Assembly (NCBI RefSeq): GCF_900099645.1
Contig: NZ_FMTL01000002.1
Location: forward strand, 932,334 to 996,333
DNA: 64,000 nucleotides
Origin: Pseudomonas peli
GTDB lineage: Bacteria; Pseudomonadota; Gammaproteobacteria; Pseudomonadales; Pseudomonadaceae
Direction: 5' to 3'
In this document: piece after piece, positions 34,099 through 45,543 of the stretch
Layout of the letters: every line of letters starts with the position of its first letter
Position numbering within the stretch: the stretch's first letter is position 1
Position numbers and translations under genes: made by a program
Notes under the pieces: generated by a model
Database searches by the model: none
What the model was told of the DNA's origin: nothing
The model's input: only the letters and a program-made list of their open reading frames with translations

Positions 34099-34112
34099 TG
34101 ACTTTAGGGTCA
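34099..34112. promoter_or_regulatory. RutR-like operator TGACT-TTAG-GGTCA (xdhA)
   Basis: One mismatch (T for C at the inner base of the left arm) from TGACC-N4-GGTCA, extended to GGTCAA; 110 bases upstream of xdhA. Confidence 0.6.
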
Positions 34113-34121
34113 ACAAATATT

Positions 34122-34135
34122 TGACTCTTTGGTCA
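34122..34135. promoter_or_regulatory. Second RutR-like operator TGACT-CTTT-GGTCA (xdhA)
   Basis: The second site is centred 23 bases from the first, about two helical turns, so two dimers could sit on nearly the same face. Confidence 0.6.
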
Positions 34136-34243
34136 GGCGATTGTCATACGATTCAGTTATGAGCTCGAAAAGCCCTGCAGCTCGGTTAAACGCTAGCCGC
34201 TTTTATGCCAAGCAAGGCGCTGCAGAAACAAAAGTGCAGGACA

Positions 34244-34278
34244 TAAAAAACGCCAAGGGTGTGAGCCCTTGGCGTTTT
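34244..34278 (-). terminator. Terminator after alkB
   Basis: Arms ACGCCAAGGG/CCCTTGGCGT (34250-34259 and 34266-34275) flank a TGTGAG loop, with A-rich and T-rich edges; on the minus strand the T-run follows the stem 19 bases after the alkB stop. Confidence 0.9.
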
Positions 34279-34297
34279 CTTGTTGCGGTAACTGCTT

Positions 34298-35437
34298 TTA
34301 GGAATGGGTCAGCTGCGAATCAGTCAGTTGATGCTCTTCACCGGCGTAGTAAGCACGTACGCGAGGGTCCATCACCGCGCGCCACAGCGGTGGAAAAAGC
34401 GCGAGGACGATCATCCCGGCATAGCCGTTGGGCAATTGCGGACTGTCGTCGAAATGGCGTAGCACTTGGTAGCGGCGTTTGGCATAGGCGTGGTGGTCGG
34501 AATGGCGCTGTAGATGGAAGAGAAACAGGTTGGTCAGGAGGAAGTTGCTGTTCCATGAATGCGTCGGATTGGTGCGTTCATAACGGCCATTCTCCAGTTT
34601 GCGACGGTGCAGGCCGTAATGCTCCACGTAGTTGACGATTTCCAGCAGGGTGAAGGCGACCACCGACTGCGCGATAAAGAACAGCGCGCCGAGCCAGCCG
34701 AAGGCCAGGCTGAAACCGAGGAGAAACAGCGCACTGATCGCATACCAGCCAATCAGCTCATTGCGCCAGTGCAGCGCTGGCAAACTCTTGCGCTTCAGCC
34801 GCTCTGCTTCAAGCTTCCAGGCATTGAGGAAATTGTGCACATAGGCGTGCGGGAGGAAGGCATAAAGGCTCTGGCCGTAACGCGAGGAGCTGGCGTCTTC
34901 CGGGGTCGATACATGCACATGGTGGCCGCGCACATGCTCGATCTTGAAGCCGCCGTAGCACACGGCCGCCAGCAGTAAACCGCCGGCGTTTTGCTCCAGC
35001 TGCGGGTCCTTATGGATAAACTCATGGGCCACGGTGATGCCGATGGCACCAGTCACGGTGCCTACGGACAGCACCCAGCCGAGCTGGCCAACCCAGCTCC
35101 AGGCCTCATGGTTGACGAATACCCATCCTGCCCAGCCGAGCATGCCGAGCAAAGCCGGCACGGTGATCAGGCTGAGCAGACGGTAGTAACCTTGCTGCTC
35201 CATTTGCGGTACTTGCACCGCTTCGTCGGGGTTGGCAGGGTCACGGCCTATGATGAAATCCAGCAGCGGAATCACCCCAAACACCACCAGCACCACCAGC
35301 CAGGGCCAGGCGTTGGCGTATTGGCTATTTAATGACCAGTAATAGCTCAATGGGATGCCCAATACAGGGATCAACCAGAACCAGTAGCCGATGCTTTTAA
35401 TCACAAGCATCCAGTTGGAGGGCAGGCGTTCGAACAT
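34298..35437 (-). CDS. alkB: Alkane 1-monooxygenase AlkB
   Basis: This 379-residue di-iron membrane enzyme hydroxylates n-alkanes at the terminal carbon. The histidine boxes of the family are present: HEFIHK, HVRGHHVHV and RHSDHHAY, along with the membrane helices before and between them and the NYVEHYGLHR signature. I chose the ATG at 35437; the upstream in-frame extension of 29 codons is polar and repetitive. Position between xdhA and a GntR gene beside smc matches alkB2 of P. aeruginosa. Rubredoxin and rubredoxin reductase are not in the window. Confidence 0.93.
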   Translation of the reverse strand: MFERLPSNWMLVIKSIGYWFWLIPVLGIPLSYYWSLNSQYANAWPWLVVLVVFGVIPLLDFIIGRDPANPDEAVQVPQMEQQGYYRLLSLITVPALLGMLGWAGWVFVNHEAWSWVGQLGWVLSVGTVTGAIGITVAHEFIHKDPQLEQNAGGLLLAAVCYGGFKIEHVRGHHVHVSTPEDASSSRYGQSLYAFLPHAYVHNFLNAWKLEAERLKRKSLPALHWRNELIGWYAISALFLLGFSLAFGWLGALFFIAQSVVAFTLLEIVNYVEHYGLHRRKLENGRYERTNPTHSWNSNFLLTNLFLFHLQRHSDHHAYAKRRYQVLRHFDDSPQLPNGYAGMIVLALFPPLWRAVMDPRVRAYYAGEEHQLTDSQLTHS

Positions 35438-35563
35438 GGTGGCTCCGTACTTATTATTGTTGGAGTGGGTTGATAGTTGGATTGTAGGACAATCCATGTT
35501 GCTGCCCATCCCCTCACAGCCCACCTTTTGGTTTGAAAGCAGGGCGCTGGTGGCCTTGGCCCG

Positions 35564-35580
35564 GTAACACCCTGTGTTAC
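35564..35580. promoter_or_regulatory. Palindrome GTAACAC-CCT-GTGTTAC between alkB and gntR
   Basis: Seven-base perfect arms with a three-base centre lie 127 bases before alkB and 95 before the GntR gene. It is a candidate operator for the adjacent GntR protein acting on itself, on alkB or on both. Confidence 0.55.
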
Positions 35581-35675
35581 ACTCGCGCCGGCGCTCGACC
35601 GCTCAGGCCAAGCCTGGCGCGGGTTTAGCCGCTTTAAGCCCCCTCCAATAGGTCAGATAGAGCCTAAGGATCATC

Positions 35676-36335
35676 ATGACGTTCAAGGCACCGGATAGCC
35701 TCGCTGAGCAGATCGCCCATCACCTTGCCGAACGCATCATTCGTGGTGAGTTGAAGGCGCGTGAGCGAATTCAGGAACAGAAAGTCACCCAGGCGCTGAA
35801 TGTCAGCCGGGGTTCGGTGCGTGAAGCGCTGCTGATTCTGGAACGCCGGCACTTGATCGTTATTCCACCGCGCCGTGGCGCGCAGGTGGCTGAACTGACG
35901 CCGCATAACGTCAAGAGCCTGTACGCTCTGGTCATGGAGCTGTACATCCTGCTGGGCAAGGCGGTTGCGGATAGCTGGCAGGTTGAGGCGGATCTCGGGC
36001 CGTTCCTGGTGATTCAGCAACGTCTGCAGGACAGCCTACAGCGCGAAGATATCAACGTTTTTGTCGAAAGCAGCTTTGACATCATGCGTGCTGCCTTCCC
36101 GTTCTCCAATAATCCCTACCTGCAGGAAACCGTGGAGAACCTGCTACCGGCCATCAGCCGCACCTATCACCTGGCGCTGGAGCGGCGCAAAGGTGAAATG
36201 GGCCAGTTCCTCAATACCTTTGCCGCCTTGTTGCAGGCAATTATCGCCCGTGACCACCAGGCCATCCGCGAGGTATTGCTGGGTTACGGCGAGCACAATT
36301 GCCAGCTGGTGCTGGCCGCACTGGCCGACGCTTAA
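35676..36335 (+). CDS. GntR-family (FCD) regulator beside alkB and smc
   Basis: This 219-residue regulator has an N-terminal GntR winged helix (about 8-72; RIQEQKVTQALNVSRGSVREALLILERRHLIVIPPRRGAQV) and a C-terminal FCD-type helical domain. The histidines usual for metal-binding FCD domains are not obvious. It is divergent from alkB and 12 bases before smc, so smc may be partly expressed from its promoter. P. aeruginosa has a GntR gene in the same place. Target and ligand are unknown; control of alkB is suggested by the shared intergenic palindrome. Confidence 0.87.
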   Translation: MTFKAPDSLAEQIAHHLAERIIRGELKARERIQEQKVTQALNVSRGSVREALLILERRHLIVIPPRRGAQVAELTPHNVKSLYALVMELYILLGKAVADSWQVEADLGPFLVIQQRLQDSLQREDINVFVESSFDIMRAAFPFSNNPYLQETVENLLPAISRTYHLALERRKGEMGQFLNTFAALLQAIIARDHQAIREVLLGYGEHNCQLVLAALADA

Positions 36336-36347
36336 GGAAGGCTGTTT

Positions 36348-39300
36348 ATGCGGCTCAAGTGCATCAAACTGGCCGGTTTCAAGTCATTTGTTGACCCAAC
36401 CACGGTGACCTTCCCCAGTAATATGGCGGCAGTGGTCGGGCCTAACGGCTGCGGCAAGTCGAACATCATCGACGCCGTGCGCTGGGTGATGGGCGAAAGC
36501 TCGGCGAAGAATCTGCGTGGCGAGTCGATGACCGACGTCATCTTCAATGGCTCCAATACCCGCAAGCCGGTGACCCAGGCATCGATCGAGCTGATCTTCG
36601 ACAACTCCGACGGCACCCTGACGGGCGAATACGCCGGCTACAACGAAATCTCGATCCGCCGCCGGGTCACACGCGACAGTCAGAACACCTATTTCCTTAA
36701 CGGCAGCAAATGCCGTCGCCGCGACATTACCGACATCTTCCTCGGCACCGGCCTGGGCCCGCGCAGCTACTCGATCATCGAGCAGGGCATGATCAGCAAG
36801 CTGATCGAAGCCAAGCCGGAAGACCTGCGTAACTTTATCGAGGAAGCTGCCGGCATCTCCAAGTACAAGGAGCGCCGCCGCGAAACCGAGAACCGCATCC
36901 GTCGCACCCATGAAAACCTCGCGCGTCTGACCGACCTGCGGGAAGAGCTGGAGCGTCAGCTCGACCGCCTGCACCGCCAGGCCCAGTCGGCGGAGAAGTA
37001 TCAGGAATACAAGGCCGAGGAGCGTCAGCTCAAAGCTCAGCTCACCGCCCTGCGTTGGCAGGCGCTGAATGAGCAGGTGGGTAGCCGCGAGGCGGTCATC
37101 AGCAACCAGGAAATCAGCTTCGAAGCGCTGGTGGCCGAGCAGCGCAACGCCGATGCGAGCATTGAACGCCTGCGCGATGGCCACCATGAGCTGAGCGAGC
37201 GTTTCAACCTGGTGCAGGGCCGTTTCTACTCGGTGGGCGGCGATATCGCGCGTATTGAGCAGAGCATCCAGCACGGCCAGCAGCGTTTGCGCCAGTTGCA
37301 GGATGACCTTAACGAAGCCGAGCGCGCGCGCCTGGAAACCGAATCGCACCTGGGTCATGACCGCACATTGCTGGCGACCCTGGGCGAAGAGCTGGCCTTG
37401 CTCGAGCCCGAGCAGGAGCTGACTGCAGCGGCGGCTGAAGAATCTGCGGCCGGGCTGGAAGAGTCTGAAGCAGCCATGCACGGCTGGCAGGAGCAGTGGG
37501 ACAGCTTCAACCAGCGCAGCGCCGAGCCGCGGCGTCAGGCCGAGGTGCAACAATCCCGAATCGCCCAGCTGGAGCAGAGCCTGGAGCGCCTGGCCGAGCG
37601 TCAGCGCCGCCTGACCGATGAACTGCAGCAACTGGCGGCCGACCCGGAAGATGCGGCGATTATCGAATTGAGCGAGCAGATCGTCGCCGGTGAAATCAGC
37701 CTGGAAGACCTGCAGCTTGAAGAAGAGCAGCAGGCCGAGCGTCTGCAGCAGCTACGTAATGACCTGCAGCACAGCGGGCAAGCCCAGCAGCAGGCACAAG
37801 GTGAATTGCAGCGCCTGAATGGCCGCCTGGCCTCGTTGGAGGCGCTGCAGCAAGCGGCGCTGGACCCAGGCAAAGGCGCTGGCGACTGGCTGCGCGAACA
37901 GCAGCTGAGCGAACGCCCACGTCTGGCCGAGGGCCTGCGGGTTGAAGCCGGCTGGGAACTGGCGGTGGAAACCGTGCTGGGTGCCGACCTGCAGGCCGTG
38001 CTGCTGGATGATTTCCAGGGGCTGGATTTTGCCGGCCTGACCCAGGGCGATCTGCGCCTGGCCAGCCCGAGCAAGGGCGGCGCGCGGGTTGCCGGCAGCC
38101 TGCTGGACAAGGTTGAAGCTAGCGTCGATCTGGCACCCTGGCTGGGCAAGATCAAACCGGTGCAAAGCCTGGATGAAGCGCTGGCCGCGCGCTTGAACTT
38201 GGCCGAAGGCGAAAGCCTGATCAGCCGTGATGGCTACTGGGTCGGCCGGCACTTTTTGCGCGTTCGCCGCGCAAGTGAAGCGGAAAGCGGCGTGCTGGCT
38301 CGCGGTCAGGAGATCGAACGGTTAAGCCTGGAGCGCGATGAGCGCGAAGCCGCGCTAGCTGTGCTTGATGAGCGTTTGACCCATCTGCGCGACAACCAGC
38401 GTGCTCAGGAAGAACAGCGCGAGCAGCAGCGGCGCTTAGCGCAGGACCTGGCCCGTCGTCTCGGTGAGTTGAAGGCTCAGCTGTCTGCCGGCCAGGCCAA
38501 GGTTGAACAACTGATCCTGCGTCGTAGCCGTCTGGACAGCGAACTGCTGGAGCTGGGCGAGCAGCGCGAAATTGAACACGAGCAACTGGGTGAATCGCGC
38601 TTGCAGCTGCAAGATGCCTTGGATGCCATGGCCAATGACAATGAGCAACGCGAAAGCCTGCTGGCCCGCCGCGACAGCCTGCGCGAACGCCTCGACCGCG
38701 TGCGTCAGGAAGCCCGTCAGCACAAAGATCACGCCCACCAGTTAGCCGTGCGCCTGGGTTCGTTGAAAGCCCAGCATGACTCCACCCGCCAGGCCCTAGA
38801 ACGCCTGGAGTTGCAGGCCGAGCGTCTGCACGAGAAACGCGAGCAGCTCAACCTCAATCTGGAGGAGGGCGAAGCGCCGCTGGAAGAGCTGCGGATGAAG
38901 CTCGAAGAGCAACTCGATAAACGCATGGCGGTAGAAGACGAACTCAAGCTTGCGCGCCTGGCCCTGGAAGATGCCGATCGCGAGCTGCGCGATGCGGAAA
39001 AACGCCGCACCCAGGCCGAGCAGCAGTCGCAGTTGCTGCGTAGCCAGCTGGAGCAACAGCGTATGGATTGGCAATCGCTGACCGTGCGGCGTAAGGCGTT
39101 GCAGGATCAGTTGCTGGAAGACAACTACGACCTGCATGGCGTGCTGGCGACCTTGCCCGCAGAGGCCAGCGAGAAAGCTTGGGAAGAAGAGTTGGAACGC
39201 CTGGCCGCGCGTATTCAGCGCTTGGGGCCGATCAACCTGGCGGCGATCGATGAATACCAGCAGCAATCCGAGCGTAAGCGTTACCTAGATGCGCAGAACG

Positions 39301-39836
39301 CTGACCTGGTGGAAGCGCTGGATACCTTGGAAAACGTCATTCGCAAGATCGACAAGGAAACCCGCAATCGCTTCAAGGAAACCTTCGATCAAATCAACGG
39401 CGGCTTGCAGGCGCTATTCCCGAAAGTCTTCGGTGGCGGTAACGCCTATCTGGAGTTGACCGGTGAAGATTTGCTGGATACCGGCGTAACCATCATGGCG
39501 CGTCCGCCGGGCAAGAAAAACAGCACCATTCATTTGCTCTCTGGCGGGGAAAAGGCGCTGACGGCATTGGCCCTGGTATTTGCTATCTTCAAGCTCAATC
39601 CGGCGCCGTTCTGCATGCTCGATGAAGTAGACGCACCGCTGGACGATGCCAACGTCGGGCGCTATGCACGGCTGGTAAAAGAGATGTCGGAAACGGTGCA
39701 ATTTATCTATATCACCCACAATAAAATCGCCATGGAAATGGCTGATCAGTTGATGGGCGTAACCATGCACGAGCCTGGTTGTTCGCGATTGGTGGCCGTG
39801 GATGTGGAGGAAGCGCTGGCCTTGGTTGAATCATGA
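36348..39836 (+). CDS. smc: Chromosome segregation protein SMC
   Basis: This 1162-residue SMC ATPase has the N-terminal Walker A GPNGCGKSN (31-39), long coiled coils (about 165-500 and 665-1000) rich in Glu, Gln, Arg and Leu, a globular hinge (about 510-640), and C-terminal signature LLSGGEKALTALALVFA and Walker B FCMLDEVDAPLDD. It acts on chromosome organisation and segregation. AAGGAAGG precedes the ATG. It is followed by zipA and ligA, the order I recall for P. aeruginosa. The length matches pseudomonad SMC. Confidence 0.97.
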   Translation: MRLKCIKLAGFKSFVDPTTVTFPSNMAAVVGPNGCGKSNIIDAVRWVMGESSAKNLRGESMTDVIFNGSNTRKPVTQASIELIFDNSDGTLTGEYAGYNEISIRRRVTRDSQNTYFLNGSKCRRRDITDIFLGTGLGPRSYSIIEQGMISKLIEAKPEDLRNFIEEAAGISKYKERRRETENRIRRTHENLARLTDLREELERQLDRLHRQAQSAEKYQEYKAEERQLKAQLTALRWQALNEQVGSREAVISNQEISFEALVAEQRNADASIERLRDGHHELSERFNLVQGRFYSVGGDIARIEQSIQHGQQRLRQLQDDLNEAERARLETESHLGHDRTLLATLGEELALLEPEQELTAAAAEESAAGLEESEAAMHGWQEQWDSFNQRSAEPRRQAEVQQSRIAQLEQSLERLAERQRRLTDELQQLAADPEDAAIIELSEQIVAGEISLEDLQLEEEQQAERLQQLRNDLQHSGQAQQQAQGELQRLNGRLASLEALQQAALDPGKGAGDWLREQQLSERPRLAEGLRVEAGWELAVETVLGADLQAVLLDDFQGLDFAGLTQGDLRLASPSKGGARVAGSLLDKVEASVDLAPWLGKIKPVQSLDEALAARLNLAEGESLISRDGYWVGRHFLRVRRASEAESGVLARGQEIERLSLERDEREAALAVLDERLTHLRDNQRAQEEQREQQRRLAQDLARRLGELKAQLSAGQAKVEQLILRRSRLDSELLELGEQREIEHEQLGESRLQLQDALDAMANDNEQRESLLARRDSLRERLDRVRQEARQHKDHAHQLAVRLGSLKAQHDSTRQALERLELQAERLHEKREQLNLNLEEGEAPLEELRMKLEEQLDKRMAVEDELKLARLALEDADRELRDAEKRRTQAEQQSQLLRSQLEQQRMDWQSLTVRRKALQDQLLEDNYDLHGVLATLPAEASEKAWEEELERLAARIQRLGPINLAAIDEYQQQSERKRYLDAQNADLVEALDTLENVIRKIDKETRNRFKETFDQINGGLQALFPKVFGGGNAYLELTGEDLLDTGVTIMARPPGKKNSTIHLLSGGEKALTALALVFAIFKLNPAPFCMLDEVDAPLDDANVGRYARLVKEMSETVQFIYITHNKIAMEMADQLMGVTMHEPGCSRLVAVDVEEALALVES

Positions 39837-40018
39837 TGGCCAGGGCGGTGTAAAGTTATCTTTCGTCGTGCTAGCTTAATGCGCATTGTTATTAGACGTG
39901 GCGTTATAACTCAGGGAAAGGCCTGGCATAACATAGGCTTGGCGTCGCGGAAAAGAATTAGCAAAATGGCCCAGGAAGGCCTTTTTCATCACATTTTTAT
40001 TAGGGGTTAAGGTATTTC

Positions 40019-40846
40019 ATGGAATTCGGTCTGCGCGAGTGGCTGATTGTCATCGGCATTATTGTGATTGCCGGCATCCTGTTTGATGGCTGGCGGCGGA
40101 TGCGCGGTGGTAAGGGCAAACTCAAGTTCAAACTTGACCGCAGTTTTGCCAATCTGCCGGATGATGACAGCGATCCCGATCTGCTTAGTCCGCCGCGTGT
40201 AATTGACCGCAGCCATGAGCCGGCTTTTGATGAAGAAGACCTGCCATCGTTAAGCGCCCGTGAACTGAATCGTCGTCGCAGCGGAGAGCCGCAACAGGGC
40301 GACCTGAATTTGGGTCAGGATGAACCCGTACCGACATTGCTCAACCCAGTTGATGATGAGGTGGTAGGCAAACCTGCAAGCCCGGCCAAAGAAAGCACCA
40401 AGGAATTGCCGCCGGTTGAAGAAGTACTGGTGATCAACGTGATCGCCCGTGGCGATGAAGGCTTTATGGGGCCGGCGTTGCTGCAGAACATTCTGGAAAG
40501 TGGCCTGCGCTTTGGCGAAATGGACATCTTCCATCGCCACGAAAGCATGGCCGGTAATGGTGAAGTGTTGTTCTCCATGGCCAACGCACTAAAACCTGGC
40601 ACCTTTGACCTGGATGATATCGAGGGCTTCAGCACCCGTGCTGTAAGCTTCTTCCTCGGTCTGCCTGGCCCGCGTCATCCCAAACAGGCTTTCGATGTAA
40701 TGGTTGCCGCAGCGCGCAAACTGGCCCATGAACTCAATGGCGAGTTGAAAGATGACCAGCGCAGCGTGATGACCGCGCAAACTATCGAACACTACCGCCA
40801 GCGCATCGTCGAATATGAACGCAAGCAACTGACCAATAAGCGCTGA
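40019..40846 (+). CDS. zipA: Cell division protein ZipA
   Basis: This 275-residue protein anchors FtsZ to the inner membrane. It has an N-terminal transmembrane helix (about 8-25; [17 protein letters not shown]), a basic stretch with [12 protein letters not shown], a charged linker (about 45-135) and the C-terminal FtsZ-binding domain (about 140-270) with [19 protein letters not shown] and [21 protein letters not shown]. It lies 182 bases after smc and 61 before ligA. Confidence 0.96.
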   Translation: MEFGLREWLIVIGIIVIAGILFDGWRRMRGGKGKLKFKLDRSFANLPDDDSDPDLLSPPRVIDRSHEPAFDEEDLPSLSARELNRRRSGEPQQGDLNLGQDEPVPTLLNPVDDEVVGKPASPAKESTKELPPVEEVLVINVIARGDEGFMGPALLQNILESGLRFGEMDIFHRHESMAGNGEVLFSMANALKPGTFDLDDIEGFSTRAVSFFLGLPGPRHPKQAFDVMVAAARKLAHELNGELKDDQRSVMTAQTIEHYRQRIVEYERKQLTNKR

Positions 40847-40895
40847 TTTAATCGATGAAATACCAAGAGCAGCCAAGGCTGCTCTTTTCGTTTGA

Positions 40896-43277
<2,382 letters not shown>

Positions 43278-43294
43278 AGGTGCGAGTTTTCTGT

Positions 43295-43323
43295 ACTGCC
43301 CCCAAACAGGGTTTGGGGGCAGT
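43295..43323. terminator. GC-rich hairpin between ligA and the TRL lipoprotein gene
   Basis: A perfect 13-bp stem (43295-43307 with 43311-43323) lies between the two converging genes. It lacks a T-tract on either strand, so it may be a transcript-stabilising stem as well as a terminator. Confidence 0.6.
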
Positions 43324-43331
43324 CGGGCAAC

Positions 43332-43640
43332 TTAGTTACCGGTTACGTTCACGCAGGTTTCGCCGAAGAACGGGTAGAAGCCTTTGGTGTGGTAATCAGC
43401 GGTAGCGATGGTGCCGATGTTGCCATTGGCCTTGGCGGCAGCAATGGAAGCGTCGCCTTTGTTGATCAGACCAATGATGGTGGTGGCGCAAGCAGTACCG
43501 GTTTTGTTACCGGAAGCGGTGGTGGCGGTGATCGGGCCTTTAACGTCGGTGATCAGGCCAACGCTGACTGGCGACAGGCCAGAAGCGCAACCGCTGAGCA
43601 GGGTAACCAGGCCGGCAGCCAGAGCAATTTTCTTCAACAT
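43332..43640 (-). CDS. TRL-like small lipoprotein
   Basis: This 102-residue protein has a lipoprotein signal (MLKKIALAAGLVTLLSGCAS, lipidated Cys 18) and a mature part of the TRL/TRL-like family: SPVSVGLITDVKGPITAT near the start, ACATTIIGLINKGDASIAAAKANG in the middle, and two cysteines that may pair. The family resembles BRT1/TRL proteins of Leptospira and has no known function. It should be anchored in a membrane of the envelope, probably the outer one. AAGGAA precedes the ATG. It is alone on the minus strand. Confidence 0.85.
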   Translation of the reverse strand: MLKKIALAAGLVTLLSGCASGLSPVSVGLITDVKGPITATTASGNKTGTACATTIIGLINKGDASIAAAKANGNIGTIATADYHTKGFYPFFGETCVNVTGN

Positions 43641-43894
43641 GTTGTGATTCCTTTTCGCTTATCCATAAGAAGCTTTACCCATCCAGGTAAAGTGCACGGG
43701 CACCCTAAAGCAGTGCACAGGCAATAACAAGTTCGCCTGCTTGTTTTCAAACCGGTTTCAAATTTATGAAATCTTTCGGTGGATTTTTTGCCAGCCGCTG
43801 TTCTTGCGTGCAGCACACTTGATTTGGCAATCCAATGGAGAACGGTGAGGAGCTGGGAGGTGCCTTGCGCCTCGATCAGGCGCAAGGCGGCGAT

Positions 43895-44251
43895 TCAATC
43901 GCCGCGGTATTCACAGCCGCTTGTGCAGGTTTCATGAATACGGATACGCGACAGCTCAGGTAGCAGGGGCTTGAGTTGCTGCCAGATCCATTTGGCCAGC
44001 ACTTCACTGGTCGGGTTTTCCAGGCCAGGAATATCGTTCAGGTAGTTATGATCAAGTTGCTCATAGAGTGGCTTGAAGATCGCCTTGATCTCGGAGAAGT
44101 CGCGAATCCAGCCGGTATAAGGATCAACGTCACCTTCGATATACACCGCGACCTTGAAGGAGTGGCCGTGCAGGCGCCCGCATTTGTGGCCTTCGGGGAC
44201 GTGAGGCAGGCGGTGGGCGGCCTCGAACATAAACTCTTTGAACAATTCCAC
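43895..44251 (-). CDS. queD: 6-carboxy-5,6,7,8-tetrahydropterin synthase
   Basis: This 118-residue enzyme makes the queuosine precursor 6-carboxytetrahydropterin. It has [20 protein letters not shown], where the histidines bind zinc and the cysteine is catalytic, then [20 protein letters not shown] and [21 protein letters not shown]. The first codon is a GTG at 44251, which gives the usual N terminus ([13 protein letters not shown]). No preQ1 riboswitch is evident upstream. Other queuosine genes are not in the window. Confidence 0.95.
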   Translation of the reverse strand: MELFKEFMFEAAHRLPHVPEGHKCGRLHGHSFKVAVYIEGDVDPYTGWIRDFSEIKAIFKPLYEQLDHNYLNDIPGLENPTSEVLAKWIWQQLKPLLPELSRIRIHETCTSGCEYRGD

Positions 44252-44356
44252 GGTCTTTCTCTCAAGTGGTACGCGGCTAGCAGCGCGTTTAGCAAGGCGC
44301 GAATATTACCAGCTCAAAGGCTGTTAACCGAGTAGCACAGAGGATTGGATACAGTT

Positions 44357-45490
44357 TTATGGTTGATTCCGCTCCAACCTATAGATGCTGACGGCCTCGT
44401 AAACTGCCTTTCTCAGACGGTTGATGCCGCCAATCGGACGGTGTTCGGGCAGAGCATGCCAGGGGTTGAAGGATAGGTTGTCACAGAACAGGTTCTGCTC
44501 GCGGCTATCAAAGTCCTGCGCCGGCACCTTGATGGTGGCGACGGTTTCGAACGGTGAAATGGCTTCGCTCCACTCAACACTGGGGTCTTCGATAGGCATG
44601 TAGTACTCGGCGTTCTGCCGCTGCACCTGCAGGGCAAAACAGGCCGATACACGGTCCAGCGACAGCTGCTGGTACAGCGCATTGCGCAGGAAATTCGGCA
44701 GATCCTGGTTCTGTTCAGGTAACTGGTACTCCGGGCAGGCTTCCGGTTGAGGAATAACTCGATACTTGATGTTGTGCTCACCCAGTTTGAATGGCGCAAT
44801 GGAGTTGTAGGTGGTCGCCACGGGTGTTTCCGGGGCAGGGGACAGTGTTTTCAGGGCGATGATCAGGTGGCGGATTTCCCAGGTGTCGGGGTTCCAGCTG
44901 GGGAAGAATGCCATGACCTTTTTACCGTCGGCCTGGGCAGCGAAATTGCTTTTGTACTCGGCCACATCGCGCACGAAAAAAGCTGGGTGATTGAACATCA
45001 CAAAGTCCTGCTCGCTGGCATGCTGCGGGCTTTGTGTCAGCTTTTCACCAGGGACATCCAGTAGCTTGATTGCCATGCCGCGGGCATCGCGGGCGCGGTC
45101 AAATTGCGGGTAGGCATTACCATTGGACAAGCGCATCCAGGCTTGCCAGGTCTTGCCTGGTTCGCTGAGTACACCGCGTTGCAGGCTGCTATCGATATCG
45201 GCGCTGACCGTGACTTCGGCCTTCATGCAGCCATGCGCCTTGGCGTGGGCATCGCGCAGTACCCGTGTGTTGTCGCGGTGCTGTTCGACCACGCGAATGG
45301 CATCCTCAATGATGCTTTGAGTGAGCGCGGCTTCATCGGGCGGGATCTGCTCTTCAGTAGATACCGGGCCGGAGAACTTCCAGCCGTAATAGGCGGCTCC
45401 GATGGCCCAGCCGCCGATGCCGATAGCCAGTACGAGCACCAGTAATTTGCCCAGTATGCGGCCGAGCCAGAGCCAGAATCGTTTAAACAT
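44357..45490 (-). CDS. Membrane-anchored catalase-like haem protein (y4iL-like)
   Basis: This 377-residue protein begins with a membrane anchor (about 10-35) and continues with a reduced catalase-like fold. The distal-histidine element is recognisable as RDAHAKAHGCMKAEV (H82), and DARGMAIKLLDVPG corresponds to a conserved catalase strand. The classical proximal-tyrosine motif of true catalases is not obvious, and the protein is much shorter than a full catalase, so peroxide or lipid-hydroperoxide chemistry seems likelier. It is 53 bases downstream of the dihaem gene on the same strand, so the two probably act together outside the cytoplasm. Confidence 0.75.
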   Translation of the reverse strand: MFKRFWLWLGRILGKLLVLVLAIGIGGWAIGAAYYGWKFSGPVSTEEQIPPDEAALTQSIIEDAIRVVEQHRDNTRVLRDAHAKAHGCMKAEVTVSADIDSSLQRGVLSEPGKTWQAWMRLSNGNAYPQFDRARDARGMAIKLLDVPGEKLTQSPQHASEQDFVMFNHPAFFVRDVAEYKSNFAAQADGKKVMAFFPSWNPDTWEIRHLIIALKTLSPAPETPVATTYNSIAPFKLGEHNIKYRVIPQPEACPEYQLPEQNQDLPNFLRNALYQQLSLDRVSACFALQVQRQNAEYYMPIEDPSVEWSEAISPFETVATIKVPAQDFDSREQNLFCDNLSFNPWHALPEHRPIGGINRLRKAVYEAVSIYRLERNQP

Positions 45491-45543
45491 GGAGTCAATT
45501 CCTTTTAATTATTCTCAGTATGCAATCACAGGCGCGGTGCGGT

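Larger units (their letters stand above)
33989..34297. promoter_or_regulatory. Control region of xdhA and 3' flank of alkB
   Basis: This 309-base gap holds two TGAC-N6-GTCA palindromes (34099 and 34122) and the alkB terminator (34244-34278). A 168-codon plus frame beginning at 34129 starts over an operator, crosses the terminator and continues antisense to alkB, so I reject it as a gene. No TTGT-NN-ACAA site is visible, unlike the other purine promoters. Confidence 0.65.

Noticed and set aside
34129..34635. 168-codon plus frame starting near the xdhA operators
   Set aside because: It begins on an operator, passes through the alkB terminator and continues antisense to alkB.
36384..37631. 415-codon minus frame inside smc
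   Set aside because: Antisense to the SMC head and coiled coil; composition mirrors the Glu/Gln/Arg-rich coding strand.
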